This document shows positions 32,344 to 40,435 of a stretch of 64,000 nt of DNA, one piece after another. Under the pieces are notes generated by a model. That model worked only from the letters and a program-made list of their open reading frames with translations, did not search any database and was not told the DNA's origin. The stretch lies in contig NZ_CP025135.1 in assembly GCF_002833405.1 (NCBI RefSeq), forward strand, positions 2,027,501 to 2,091,500, given 5' to 3'. The DNA is from Planococcus sp. MB-3u-03 (GTDB lineage Bacteria; Bacillota; Bacilli; Bacillales_A; Planococcaceae). The position numbers were made by a program, and so were the translations under genes. The first letter of the stretch is position 1; each line of letters starts with the position of its first letter.

Positions 32344-33075
32344 TCATCCCCCTGTATCCAACTCCGACAAAAGTGCCGGCATGCGGATGGCTTGCCCTGA
32401 ATCAAGCGTTACAATGATATTATCGTTGACGAGCTGGTCCTGGACGCCGCCCGACAGCTTCATGGAGGCAGTCAAAACATCTGGGCTGCCGATCGCTTCG
32501 ATGGTGAATGGCGCAGGATGCTGGATGCCGTCGACTGTGATGACAGGGCCCGTGCAGACAATATGGGAATTGCCGTGAATCCGCTGACCGTTCACTGCAA
32601 TGGCCTCTGCTCCAGAAATATAGAGTTCGTTAATCACTTGAAATACATGGCTTTCGTGGACAATATAGTCGTTCGGATTCACATGGTCAGCCGTGTAATC
32701 ACCATCCTGCAAAGTTACTTTCAAACCTTGCCCTTTAACCGGAACAAGCCCGAGGAAGCGTCTCAATTCTTCTGCCTCCCGGGCGTATGCCGTATAATTT
32801 TCCTCACCATCCACCACAGACCGTTCGAATTCCTGGACGGCTTTTTGCTTATCATCCAACTCTGCGCGCAATTCTTTATTGCGCTCTTGTTGTTCGATCA
32901 ATTCTTTACGGTATTGTTCTTTTTGCTCGAAAAAGCTGGCTCCCGTAAAATCATTTTCCGTTTCCCGCTGGTTCGACAAACTGTAGGAATAGGCCATGAT
33001 GAATCCGAGAACCAAGAAAACGAGCGAGAAGATGATCGACTTGCTGATGCTTTTGCGGTCATTCTTCTTCGACAT
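32344..33075 (-). CDS. ylxW: DUF881-family protein, YlxW-like
   Basis: This 243-aa protein has a single N-terminal membrane helix (IIFSLVFLVLGFIMAYSYSL) and a coiled coil around residues 40-85. The DUF881 domain follows, with GQGLKVTLQDGD, NELYISGAEAIAVNGQRI and GPVITVDGIQHPAPF. The ATG at 33073-33075 has GAGGAAC upstream. The start lies 17 bases inside divIB, so the two are probably coupled. Duplicate DUF881 genes here are normal for the order; their role near the divisome is not known. Confidence 0.88.
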   Translation of the reverse strand: MSKKNDRKSISKSIIFSLVFLVLGFIMAYSYSLSNQRETENDFTGASFFEQKEQYRKELIEQQERNKELRAELDDKQKAVQEFERSVVDGEENYTAYAREAEELRRFLGLVPVKGQGLKVTLQDGDYTADHVNPNDYIVHESHVFQVINELYISGAEAIAVNGQRIHGNSHIVCTGPVITVDGIQHPAPFTIEAIGSPDVLTASMKLSGGVQDQLVNDNIIVTLDSGQAIRMPALLSELDTGG

Positions 33076-33841
33076 TTTCAAGTTCCTCACCCGCTTCCGC
33101 CAATCCAAACACATCGTTATAGGAACGGAAATAGATGCCGACTTCCATGTCGATAATGCCTTTGCGGTCTTCCAGTTGGGCGGTGACAGATGGATAATAA
33201 TTAATCTTCTCTGCCAAAGTCGATAGAATCGCCTTGATTTCGTTTCCGTCATTCATATAGATCGTGATGTAATCCGCACGTTCCTCTTCTGTATCCAAAA
33301 TAACTTGGGAGATGAGGTTCTGCACTTCCGGGTCGGTTTTGACCAATTGTTCAATCAACGCTTCCCGTTTCGCTTCATCTTCGAAATTCGAAAAGATCGG
33401 TCCTTCGACGACGCTGATTGGCTGATTGAGCACGACGCCATTCGACAAGACCACCTGGTAGCTATTGCCTTGGTCCAAATACCCCATCTCGACAAATTCC
33501 TTGATTTCGATTTCAACAGAGCTCAGCCATTTCTTTTCGACAGTTGCCGATTCGACCCACTCGAGCGATTCGATTTCTTGTTCGATCTCCCCGCTGTCAA
33601 ATGACCACATCGAATCCCCAACCGCCAAAGTGCTGGCCTGCTTATAGCTCTCACCATCGAATAATTCAGCGCCTGTGACTTTGATGTCACGAATTTCGCT
33701 GTAAGTGGACTGGCTGTATAAGAGAATGAACAGCAACGATACGAAAACGATCAATAAAGCCGCAAACTTGCGGTTCGACCTTTTTCTGCGCCGCTCCCGG
33801 AGCGTTGGTATGCGTTCTTCGATGTCTATAACTTTGTCCAT
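33059..33841 (-). CDS. divIB: Cell division protein DivIB (FtsQ)
   Basis: This 260-aa bitopic protein joins FtsL and DivIC in the divisome. A basic cytoplasmic tail (RERRRKRSNRKF) precedes one transmembrane helix (AALLIVFVSLLFILLYSQS near 27-45). A POTRA domain follows (IRDIKVTGAELFDGESY near 50), then the FtsQ beta domain (QVVLSNGVVLNQ near 130). The C-terminus is acidic. AAGGAG lies upstream of the ATG. It follows murD directly, with murG, murB and spoVE missing from between them. Confidence 0.94.
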   Translation of the reverse strand: MDKVIDIEERIPTLRERRRKRSNRKFAALLIVFVSLLFILLYSQSTYSEIRDIKVTGAELFDGESYKQASTLAVGDSMWSFDSGEIEQEIESLEWVESATVEKKWLSSVEIEIKEFVEMGYLDQGNSYQVVLSNGVVLNQPISVVEGPIFSNFEDEAKREALIEQLVKTDPEVQNLISQVILDTEEERADYITIYMNDGNEIKAILSTLAEKINYYPSVTAQLEDRKGIIDMEVGIYFRSYNDVFGLAEAGEELENVEEE

Positions 33842-33859
33842 ATCCGCCGCTCCTTCGCC

Positions 33860-35224
33860 TTATTCGTTCGCTTCTGTATATTTTCGGGCCGCTTCGATGA
33901 ACGCATCTCCCCGAACTTCAAAACTTTCGTATTGATCCCAGCTCGCACAAGCAGGAGACAATAGGATCGTATCCTCTGGTGATGAACTGCTGACCGCTTT
34001 TTCGACAGCATCGTCCATCAAACCGGCTTTGATGACCGTTGGGACATGGCAGCTTTCTGCAAATTCAGCAAAACGGTCCGCCGTTTCGCCGAAAGTGACG
34101 AGCACTTTCACGCGGTCCATGTATGGGCGCAATTCTTCCAGCGAATGCTGTCGCTCCAGTCCGCCCGCGAGCAAAATGATGTTGTCGTTGAAAGCTTCCA
34201 GCGCACTTTTAGTGGCAAGTTCATTCGTAGCTTTCGAATCGTTATAGAACCGTCTGCCTTGCCATTCCCCGACAAATTGAGAACGGTGCTTGACACCAGT
34301 GAAAGAAGTCAATACACGGATGATGGTTTCTTTCGTTCCACCGGAAAGAAGCATTGCCGCAGTGGCGGACAAAATATTCTCCAGATTGTGCTCGCCTGCC
34401 AGCATGATCCGTTTGCGTTCGATCAACGGCTCGCCTTGCCAATAAATATATTCGCTGTCTGCGCTGATGCTTTCTTCTGTACGGTCTTTCAATGTGAAAG
34501 GAATGCCTTGTGCTTTGACCGTCTTGGCATGGTCTACGAGCATTTGCTGGTCAGCATTGTAGATGAAATAATCTTCAGCAGTCTGGTTTTCTGTGATTTT
34601 CTTTTTCGATCCGATATAATCTTCCAGCGATCCATGATAATCAAGATGCGCTTCGTATAGATTGGTGATGATCGAGATATGTGGGCGGAAAGATTCCGTC
34701 CCTTTTAATTGGAAGGAAGAAAGCTCAGTGACAATGACGTGGTCAGCTGTTGCTTTTTCTGCTACGCCGCTTGCCACCGTGCCGATATTCCCTGCAATCA
34801 GCGGTGACTTGCCGTCCTGGTTGAGCATGTGGAACAACAAGGTCGTCGTCGTGGTTTTGCCGTTCGATCCCGTGATGCCGATAAACGGCGCTTCGCTTAT
34901 ACGGTAAGCCAACTCGATTTCCGTCCACACCGGGATGTCTTTTTCCAAAGCTTTTTGAATCAGGTGGTTGCGGTATGGGATACCTGGGTTTTTGATGACC
35001 AATTCGAAACCTTCATCCAACAAATCTTCCGGATGGCGCCCGCAAATGACCGTGACACCCAAATTCAATAGCTCCTGGGCTTCGGGATTTTCTTCGAAGG
35101 GCTTGGAATCATTGACCGTTACGAATGCTCCGAGTTTATGTAACAGGCGGGCAGCTGTAAAGCCGCTTTTCGCCAATCCGAGCACAAGTACTTTCTTTTG
35201 ATGCAATTGCGGCAAATCTTTCAT
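33860..35224 (-). CDS. murD: UDP-N-acetylmuramoylalanine-D-glutamate ligase
   Basis: This 454-aa ATP-dependent ligase adds D-glutamate to UDP-MurNAc-L-alanine. The ATP loop is FIGITGSNGKTTTTTLL near residue 113, and the N-terminal Rossmann region is VLVLGLAKSGFTAARLL near 12. The C-terminal domain includes FYNDSKATNELATKSALEAF near 320 and LLSPACASWDQYESFEVRG near 418. GGAGGT seven bases upstream, within the end of mraY, sets the start. The ATG overlaps nothing but abuts the mraY stop. Confidence 0.96.
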   Translation of the reverse strand: MKDLPQLHQKKVLVLGLAKSGFTAARLLHKLGAFVTVNDSKPFEENPEAQELLNLGVTVICGRHPEDLLDEGFELVIKNPGIPYRNHLIQKALEKDIPVWTEIELAYRISEAPFIGITGSNGKTTTTTLLFHMLNQDGKSPLIAGNIGTVASGVAEKATADHVIVTELSSFQLKGTESFRPHISIITNLYEAHLDYHGSLEDYIGSKKKITENQTAEDYFIYNADQQMLVDHAKTVKAQGIPFTLKDRTEESISADSEYIYWQGEPLIERKRIMLAGEHNLENILSATAAMLLSGGTKETIIRVLTSFTGVKHRSQFVGEWQGRRFYNDSKATNELATKSALEAFNDNIILLAGGLERQHSLEELRPYMDRVKVLVTFGETADRFAEFAESCHVPTVIKAGLMDDAVEKAVSSSSPEDTILLSPACASWDQYESFEVRGDAFIEAARKYTEANE

Positions 35225-36191
35225 TTACATGACCTCCAATAAAACGGCAATCGCGGCGCTGATGAAACCGACACCCCAAAATACGGTGACCACTTTCCAC
35301 TCAGACCAGCCGCTCAATTCAAAATGGTGATGGATCGGGCTCATTTTGAATATGCGTTTTTCCGTAGTTTAAAGCTTCCGACCTGCAAAATGACCGAAGC
35401 GGTTTCAATGACGAACACCAAACCGATCAAGAGCAGGAGCAATTCCTGTTTCAATAGGATCGACACCATGGCCAGTGCACCGCCAAGAGCCAAAGATCCT
35501 GTATCGCCCATGAATACTTTTGCTGGGTATTTATTGAAGACAAGAAATCCGATCAATCCGCCTGCTACGGCAAAGGTGAACAAAGCGATTCGGTTTCTTG
35601 CTGGACGATTGCCAGTATGCCGAACGCAGCAAAAGCGATGGATGCCGTTCCTGCGACTAGCCCATCAAGCCCATCCGTCAAGTTGACGGCGTTTGAGAAG
35701 CCGACCAACCAGAATACGATGAACAAGACATATACCCAGCCGAGCTCGATGGATGCATCCGTAAACGGAATGCCGAGCGCTGTGTCAAATCCGTTCGCGC
35801 GCAGCAAAAAGAATGACAACACGGCGATAACGATTTGTGCCAGCAGTTTCTGGAGCGAAGTCAGCCCAAGATTGCGCTTGAGCACCACTTTGATGAAATC
35901 ATCCAAAAATCCGATCAATCCGTAACCGAATAAGACAATCAGCAAAATGACCACTTGAGTCGTCAATACCCCGTTAAATGCAGCGACTACCAATACTGTC
36001 ACGATGATGGAGATTAGGAACACCAACCCGCCCATCGTCGGTGTTCCCGTTTTTTTCAAATGCGATTCCGGGCCTTCTTCGCGAATGCTTTGACCGAATT
36101 TCATGCGTTTCAATAGCGGGATGAATACTGGCATCAATGCTACAGTCATGATCAATGCGATCCCAAATCCAAATATATTTATACCTTCCAT
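35225..36191 (-). CDS. mraY: Phospho-N-acetylmuramoyl-pentapeptide transferase, with two apparent frameshifts
   Basis: MraY attaches phospho-MurNAc-pentapeptide to undecaprenyl phosphate, forming lipid I. The first frame (36191 to 35565) has the motifs [27 protein letters not shown] and [12 protein letters not shown]. The middle part (35583 to 35341) has [16 protein letters not shown], and the last part holds [19 protein letters not shown] and ends at the TAA at 35225. Adding one A to the run at 35589-35590 and one to the run at 35357-35361 rejoins a full 322-residue protein of normal length. MraY is essential, so true disruption is unlikely; sequencing error is the best explanation. Confidence 0.92.
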
Positions 36192-36228
36192 TAATAGAGC
36201 TCCTTTAAAGACGAGTACACTCGTTCAT

Positions 36229-38532
36229 TTATTCATTTTCGTTATTCACGGGTTGTTCAGTTGGTTCTTCTGTTGTCTGTTCTGTTGCGGGTTCAGCAGC
36301 TTCTTGACTTTCCGTTGCAGCAGGTTCCGTATCAGGCTGTTGTTGTGGCTCTTCAGCATTCAGCGATTGCTCCGGATAGAACACTTCGGGCGGCTGCAAT
36401 TCGATGATAACAGATTCACCCTTCTCCGGCACTGCTCCTTCTGCCACGCTTTGTGTCATGGCGAAGCCTTGCCCTGCAATTTCAAGCGGCAATCCGCTGA
36501 GTGCTTGGAATGCCAGCAGCTCCCGTTTCGACCAGCCTGTGAAATCCGGGATAGCTGTGGTGCCGCCGGTTCTCAAAATGATATTTTCACCGGCCACCAA
36601 TTTCTCGCCGGCTGTTGGATATTGGTCACTTATTTGAGAATTATCACCAGCGATAACCGGGTTCAACCCCTTGGCTTTCAGCTGAGAAACCGCCTCTTCC
36701 ATAGAAAGCCCTTTATAGTCTTCAATTTCAACAGTCTTTGCTTCTATGGAATTCTCAGGTGCAATGTTCAAATACTTCAAACCATTTTCCATGACAGACG
36801 TGAAGATTTTGGACACTGGGACAGAACCATATTCATCCGCAGGCAATTGAGGCTGCTGGACGCCGATATAAATCAATAGTTCCGGGTCATCAGCCGGTGC
36901 CATTCCGAGGAATGAGAACAAATAGTTATTCGTGCCCGTCATGTATCGCCCGTCTTCTCCAGGAACTTGTGCTGTACCGGTTTTCCCGGCAACAGAATAA
37001 TCCTGCAATGCAAAGCCTTGCGCTGAGCCGACTTCCGACGTGACAGTGGAAGCCATGATTTCACGCACTTTTTTCGCTGTTTCTGCTGAAATCGGCGTAC
37101 CGGCTTCTTCTGGTTCAGATTTCAGCGTCACGTCGCCTGTATCAGGATTTTTGATTTGGTCGATGATATACGGTTTCATCATCGTGCCATCTCCAGCCAG
37201 CGCCGTCGCTGCCTGAATCATCTGGATCGGTGTAACGGTCGACCCCTGTCCATAGGAAGTGGTCAATTTATTGATCGGATATTGATCCAGGATTTTTCCT
37301 GCCGCTTCATTCGGCAAATCGATGCCGGTTTTTTCGCCAAAACCGAATGCATCGATATAATTCATGAAATTATCCGCACCGAGGCGCTCAAGCAAATAGC
37401 CCATCGATACGTTGGAAGAACGCTGGAAGCCTTCAAGGAATGTGATGCTGCCCCAGCCGCGGCCGCTGTTATGGTCGCCGATCGTGCGGTCCAGCAATGT
37501 ATAGGTTCCGGAATCGTAATAAGCATTCGGGTCCCATTTGCCTTCTTCGACAGCCGCTGCCAATGTGAATACTTTCATCGGCGAGCCAGGCTCGATCGTC
37601 AACTCGATGCTTTCATTCAGCCAGTTGTCCGATAAGCCTTCGCGCGTATTCGGGTTGAAGGTCGGGCGTTGGGACATGCCCAGGATCTCGCCCGTATCCG
37701 GATCTGCGATCACCGCAATCATGCGCGCTGGATTATATTCTTCCTGAACGCTCGACATGGCATCTTCCAAAAAGTTCTGAAGCGTGCGGTCCAGCGTCAA
37801 TTGGAGATTGGATCCGTCGATAGCGGGAGTGACAGCTTCTTGGCTATTCGGCAATAGATATCCCCATTTATCTGTATCGAACTCCATTTTCCCGTTCTTG
37901 CCGGTCAATATATCGTCATGGATCGACTCCAAGCCCATCTTGCCTATGGTTTTCACTTGCCCATCCTCGAATTCTTCTTTCATGGCGAATCCGATCAAAT
38001 GGGAAGCGAACACACCATTCGGGTAAAGGCGTTTAAGGTCCTTGACGAATAATAATCCCGGTAAATCTTTTTCTTTCATCTCAAGCATCTGGGTGTGGCT
38101 GATTTCACGCCCGGCTGCGCCGAACTCCACTTGGTAGCGGTCTTTTTCCATCCCATTCTCCAAAATGCTGACTAACTCTTCTTTCGGCGTCCCCAATTGC
38201 TCAGACAAGTACGCCGCTGTTTCTTCTGCATCGATAACGTGGTTCGGTTGTTCAGGATTCGTCGTCACCGATTCATCCAGCACCGCCACTAATTTATACG
38301 TCAATGTATCTTCTGCGATGACTTCGCCGTTGCGGTCCAAAATCTTTCCGCGTTCTGCGGTCAATACTTCTTCCTGGCTGTATTTGGCAGCCGCTCTGGC
38401 AGCCAATTCCTGCCCTTCCACTTTGCCCGTCGCTTGAATTGTGATTATTCTGGCCATTAAAAGGAAAAAGAGCCCTGCAAATAGTAAAAATAGCAGAAAG
38501 GCTCCTCCTTGAAAACGAAATTTTTTCTTCAT
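36229..38532 (-). CDS. pbpB: Penicillin-binding protein 2B-type transpeptidase with PASTA domains
   Basis: This 767-aa class B PBP is the septal transpeptidase. It has one N-terminal membrane helix (GAFLLFLLFAGLFFLLMARI), a dimerisation domain, and the transpeptidase domain with SPMK (TIEPGSPMKVFTLAA near 312), SSN near 370 and KTG (VAGKTGTAQVPG near 515). Two PASTA repeats follow near 600-720, then a proline, glutamate and glutamine-rich acidic tail. There is no second spoVD-type gene, consistent with a non-sporulating organism. Its start overlaps the ftsL stop by four bases. Confidence 0.95.
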   Translation of the reverse strand: MKKKFRFQGGAFLLFLLFAGLFFLLMARIITIQATGKVEGQELAARAAAKYSQEEVLTAERGKILDRNGEVIAEDTLTYKLVAVLDESVTTNPEQPNHVIDAEETAAYLSEQLGTPKEELVSILENGMEKDRYQVEFGAAGREISHTQMLEMKEKDLPGLLFVKDLKRLYPNGVFASHLIGFAMKEEFEDGQVKTIGKMGLESIHDDILTGKNGKMEFDTDKWGYLLPNSQEAVTPAIDGSNLQLTLDRTLQNFLEDAMSSVQEEYNPARMIAVIADPDTGEILGMSQRPTFNPNTREGLSDNWLNESIELTIEPGSPMKVFTLAAAVEEGKWDPNAYYDSGTYTLLDRTIGDHNSGRGWGSITFLEGFQRSSNVSMGYLLERLGADNFMNYIDAFGFGEKTGIDLPNEAAGKILDQYPINKLTTSYGQGSTVTPIQMIQAATALAGDGTMMKPYIIDQIKNPDTGDVTLKSEPEEAGTPISAETAKKVREIMASTVTSEVGSAQGFALQDYSVAGKTGTAQVPGEDGRYMTGTNNYLFSFLGMAPADDPELLIYIGVQQPQLPADEYGSVPVSKIFTSVMENGLKYLNIAPENSIEAKTVEIEDYKGLSMEEAVSQLKAKGLNPVIAGDNSQISDQYPTAGEKLVAGENIILRTGGTTAIPDFTGWSKRELLAFQALSGLPLEIAGQGFAMTQSVAEGAVPEKGESVIIELQPPEVFYPEQSLNAEEPQQQPDTEPAATESQEAAEPATEQTTEEPTEQPVNNENE

Positions 38533-38888
38533 TGTCCCGGCACTACCTTTACATTTCGCTCATTTAATTTTAAGCCGTAATCCTTTGCTTTCGACCAAAT
38601 GCGCTCATATGAAGACAGTTCACTTACTTGCACGGACAAATCGGTATTTTTTTTCGTCGTTTCATTGATTGAATTTTCAATTGTCTGGATTTCCTGCGTG
38701 GAAGCTTGGATCGTCGACTGATTTTGCAAGACGAGCAAGGCGCACATGATGCAGACAGCCAGGAAAGCTGTATAAAGGATTTTCTCGCCTTTGGTGATGC
38801 GCTTTTTCTTTTTTGCCGGCTGTCTATTCGGACTTTGCGGAACGGCCGGCTGCTGGATGTAGGTTTGGGTTCTCGCATTCAACGCCAT
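38529..38888 (-). CDS. ftsL: Cell division protein FtsL
   Basis: This 119-aa bitopic protein has a basic cytoplasmic tail (KKKKRITKGEK), one transmembrane segment (ILYTAFLAVCIMCALLVLQ) and an extracellular leucine-zipper-like coiled coil (STQEIQTIENSINETTKKN). The layout and its place between rsmH and pbpB identify FtsL despite low sequence conservation. AAGGACG precedes the ATG. Confidence 0.92.
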   Translation of the reverse strand: MALNARTQTYIQQPAVPQSPNRQPAKKKKRITKGEKILYTAFLAVCIMCALLVLQNQSTIQASTQEIQTIENSINETTKKNTDLSVQVSELSSYERIWSKAKDYGLKLNERNVKVVPGQ

Positions 38889-38900
38889 TTAAACACGTCC

Positions 38901-39839
38901 TTAGAGTTTGATTTTCTCCGCAATCCGCAACTTGGCGGAACGCGACCGATTATTATGCGCCAATTCTTCTTCTGATGGCAATATTGGTTTTCGTGTAATT
39001 AATTTCAATTTCGGTTCTAGCCCATCCGGGATAACCGGCAAGTTCGGCGGCAGTTCCGGAAGTGATGAAGCTTCCTTGAATAAAGCCTTCGTCAAACGGT
39101 CTTCGAGAGAATGGAAAGTGATGACGCTGATTCTTCCGCCGATTGCGAGCATTTCGATCGCATCCTGCAAAGAAGTTTCAGCAGCCCCGAGTTCATCGTT
39201 CACCGCAATGCGGATCGCCTGGAAAACGCGTTTTGCTGGATGGCCGCCTTTACGCCTCGCTGGAGCCGGAATGCCGTCTTTGATGCATTCCACCAGCTGC
39301 GCTGTCGTTTCGATCGGTTGCTTGTCCCTGGCAGCTTCGATTTTCCGCGCAATTTGCTTGGAGAATTTTTCCTCCCCGTAGCGGTAGAAGATGCGCACCA
39401 AGTCTTCGAAGCGCCATTCGTTCACGACGTGGTAAGCGCTGAGTTCCGCACTTTGGTCCATGCGCATGTCGAGCGGAGCGTCGTGATGATAGCTGAATCC
39501 CCGTTCGGGCGTATCGAGCTGAGGCGAGGAAACGCCCAGGTCGTACAAGATGCCGTCAACTTGCTCGATTCCGCGTTTTTCTAATTCTTCCTTTAAATCC
39601 TTGAAGTTTGCATGGATAAAAGTGATCTTATGTAAATGGTCTTTCAGTTTTTCTTTTGCATGCTCGATTGCTGTTACATCCTGATCAAAGCAGTACAGAT
39701 GTCCCTGATCGGATAGCTGCTGGGCCAAATATTCGCTATGGCCGGCACCGCCGAGTGTACAATCTACATATACGCCATCAGGACGAATGTTCAGCCCATC
39801 GACAGTTTCATGCAGCAAAACTGTAGTGTGATTGAACAA
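38901..39839 (-). CDS. rsmH: 16S rRNA (cytosine1402-N4)-methyltransferase
   Basis: This 312-aa SAM enzyme N4-methylates C1402 in 16S rRNA. SAM-fold motifs are [19 protein letters not shown] near residue 24 and [20 protein letters not shown] near 96. [18 protein letters not shown] near 195 and [17 protein letters not shown] near 238 are diagnostic. The start is a TTG with a GGGGGG site, 21 bases after mraZ. Confidence 0.96.
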   Translation of the reverse strand: MFNHTTVLLHETVDGLNIRPDGVYVDCTLGGAGHSEYLAQQLSDQGHLYCFDQDVTAIEHAKEKLKDHLHKITFIHANFKDLKEELEKRGIEQVDGILYDLGVSSPQLDTPERGFSYHHDAPLDMRMDQSAELSAYHVVNEWRFEDLVRIFYRYGEEKFSKQIARKIEAARDKQPIETTAQLVECIKDGIPAPARRKGGHPAKRVFQAIRIAVNDELGAAETSLQDAIEMLAIGGRISVITFHSLEDRLTKALFKEASSLPELPPNLPVIPDGLEPKLKLITRKPILPSEEELAHNNRSRSAKLRIAEKIKL

Positions 39840-39860
39840 CCCAGTCCCCCCGTTCGTTAA

Positions 39861-40288
39861 TTAAAAATCAAAGTCAGTTAAGTTTTCGGCAATTTCATTA
39901 AAGGATTCTTCGGATTCTTCGAAATACGCTTCCCATGCATCTTTCGCCCATATTTCGAAACGGTTGGAGACGCCGAGAATGACGCACTCTTTTTCGATTT
40001 TGGCATACGACAAAAGGTTGGCAGGTATATTGACGCGCCCCTGCTTATCAAGTTCCACTTCCTGGGCCCCTGAAAAGAAAACGGGTGAATGCGCGTGCGT
40101 CTTTTTCGTAACTGGCATTTCTTTTAATTTTCTTCTATTTTATTCCATTCATTCATCGGATAACCAAATAAGCACTGATCCAGGCCTCTGGTGATCACAA
40201 AATGCTCACCAAGCAATTCACGGTATTTTGCAGGAACGATTAATCTGCCCTTAGCATCAACATTGTGTTGAAATTCGCCCATGAACAT
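39861..40288 (-). CDS. mraZ: Transcriptional regulator MraZ, with one apparent frameshift
   Basis: MraZ is an AbrB-like DNA-binding protein with two SpoVT/AbrB repeats that controls the dcw cluster. The first half ([20 protein letters not shown], then [14 protein letters not shown]) stops at 40124. The second half continues in another frame ([20 protein letters not shown] to TDFDF at 39861). Adding one A to the run at 40128-40131 joins them as [13 protein letters not shown], giving a 142-aa protein of normal length. The ATG at 40286-40288 has GGGGTG upstream. The break is most likely a sequencing error. Confidence 0.9.
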
Positions 40289-40304
40289 GCCTTTCACCCC
40301 ACTT

Positions 40305-40343
40305 ATTATAATTAATGTACCACATTCCCCCACATGCCACCAC
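40305..40343 (-). promoter_or_regulatory. mraZ promoter with three MraZ-type operator boxes
   Basis: Reading the minus strand, three 10-base units GTGGTGGCAT, GTGGGGGAAT and GTGGTACATT run head to tail (40343 down to 40314). A perfect TATAAT follows (complement of 40305-40310). MraZ proteins are known to bind short G-rich direct repeats with 10-bp spacing. No -35 hexamer is recognisable; the boxes occupy its place. A further GTGGGG at 40297-40302 lies two helical turns downstream. Confidence 0.75.
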
Positions 40344-40403
40344 TTGTTTTTAAAATATTTCACTATTGTTACAGCATTTCATCTCAAAGAGTTTACTTCA
40401 CAT

Positions 40404-40430
40404 AAAAAAAGCCTGCATATGCAGGCTTTT
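40404..40430 (-). terminator. Terminator of bshC
   Basis: A perfect palindromic stem (GCCTGCATATGCAGGC with flanking A and T runs, T7 on the minus strand) directly follows the bshC stop. Confidence 0.88.
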
Positions 40431-40435
40431 CCAAG

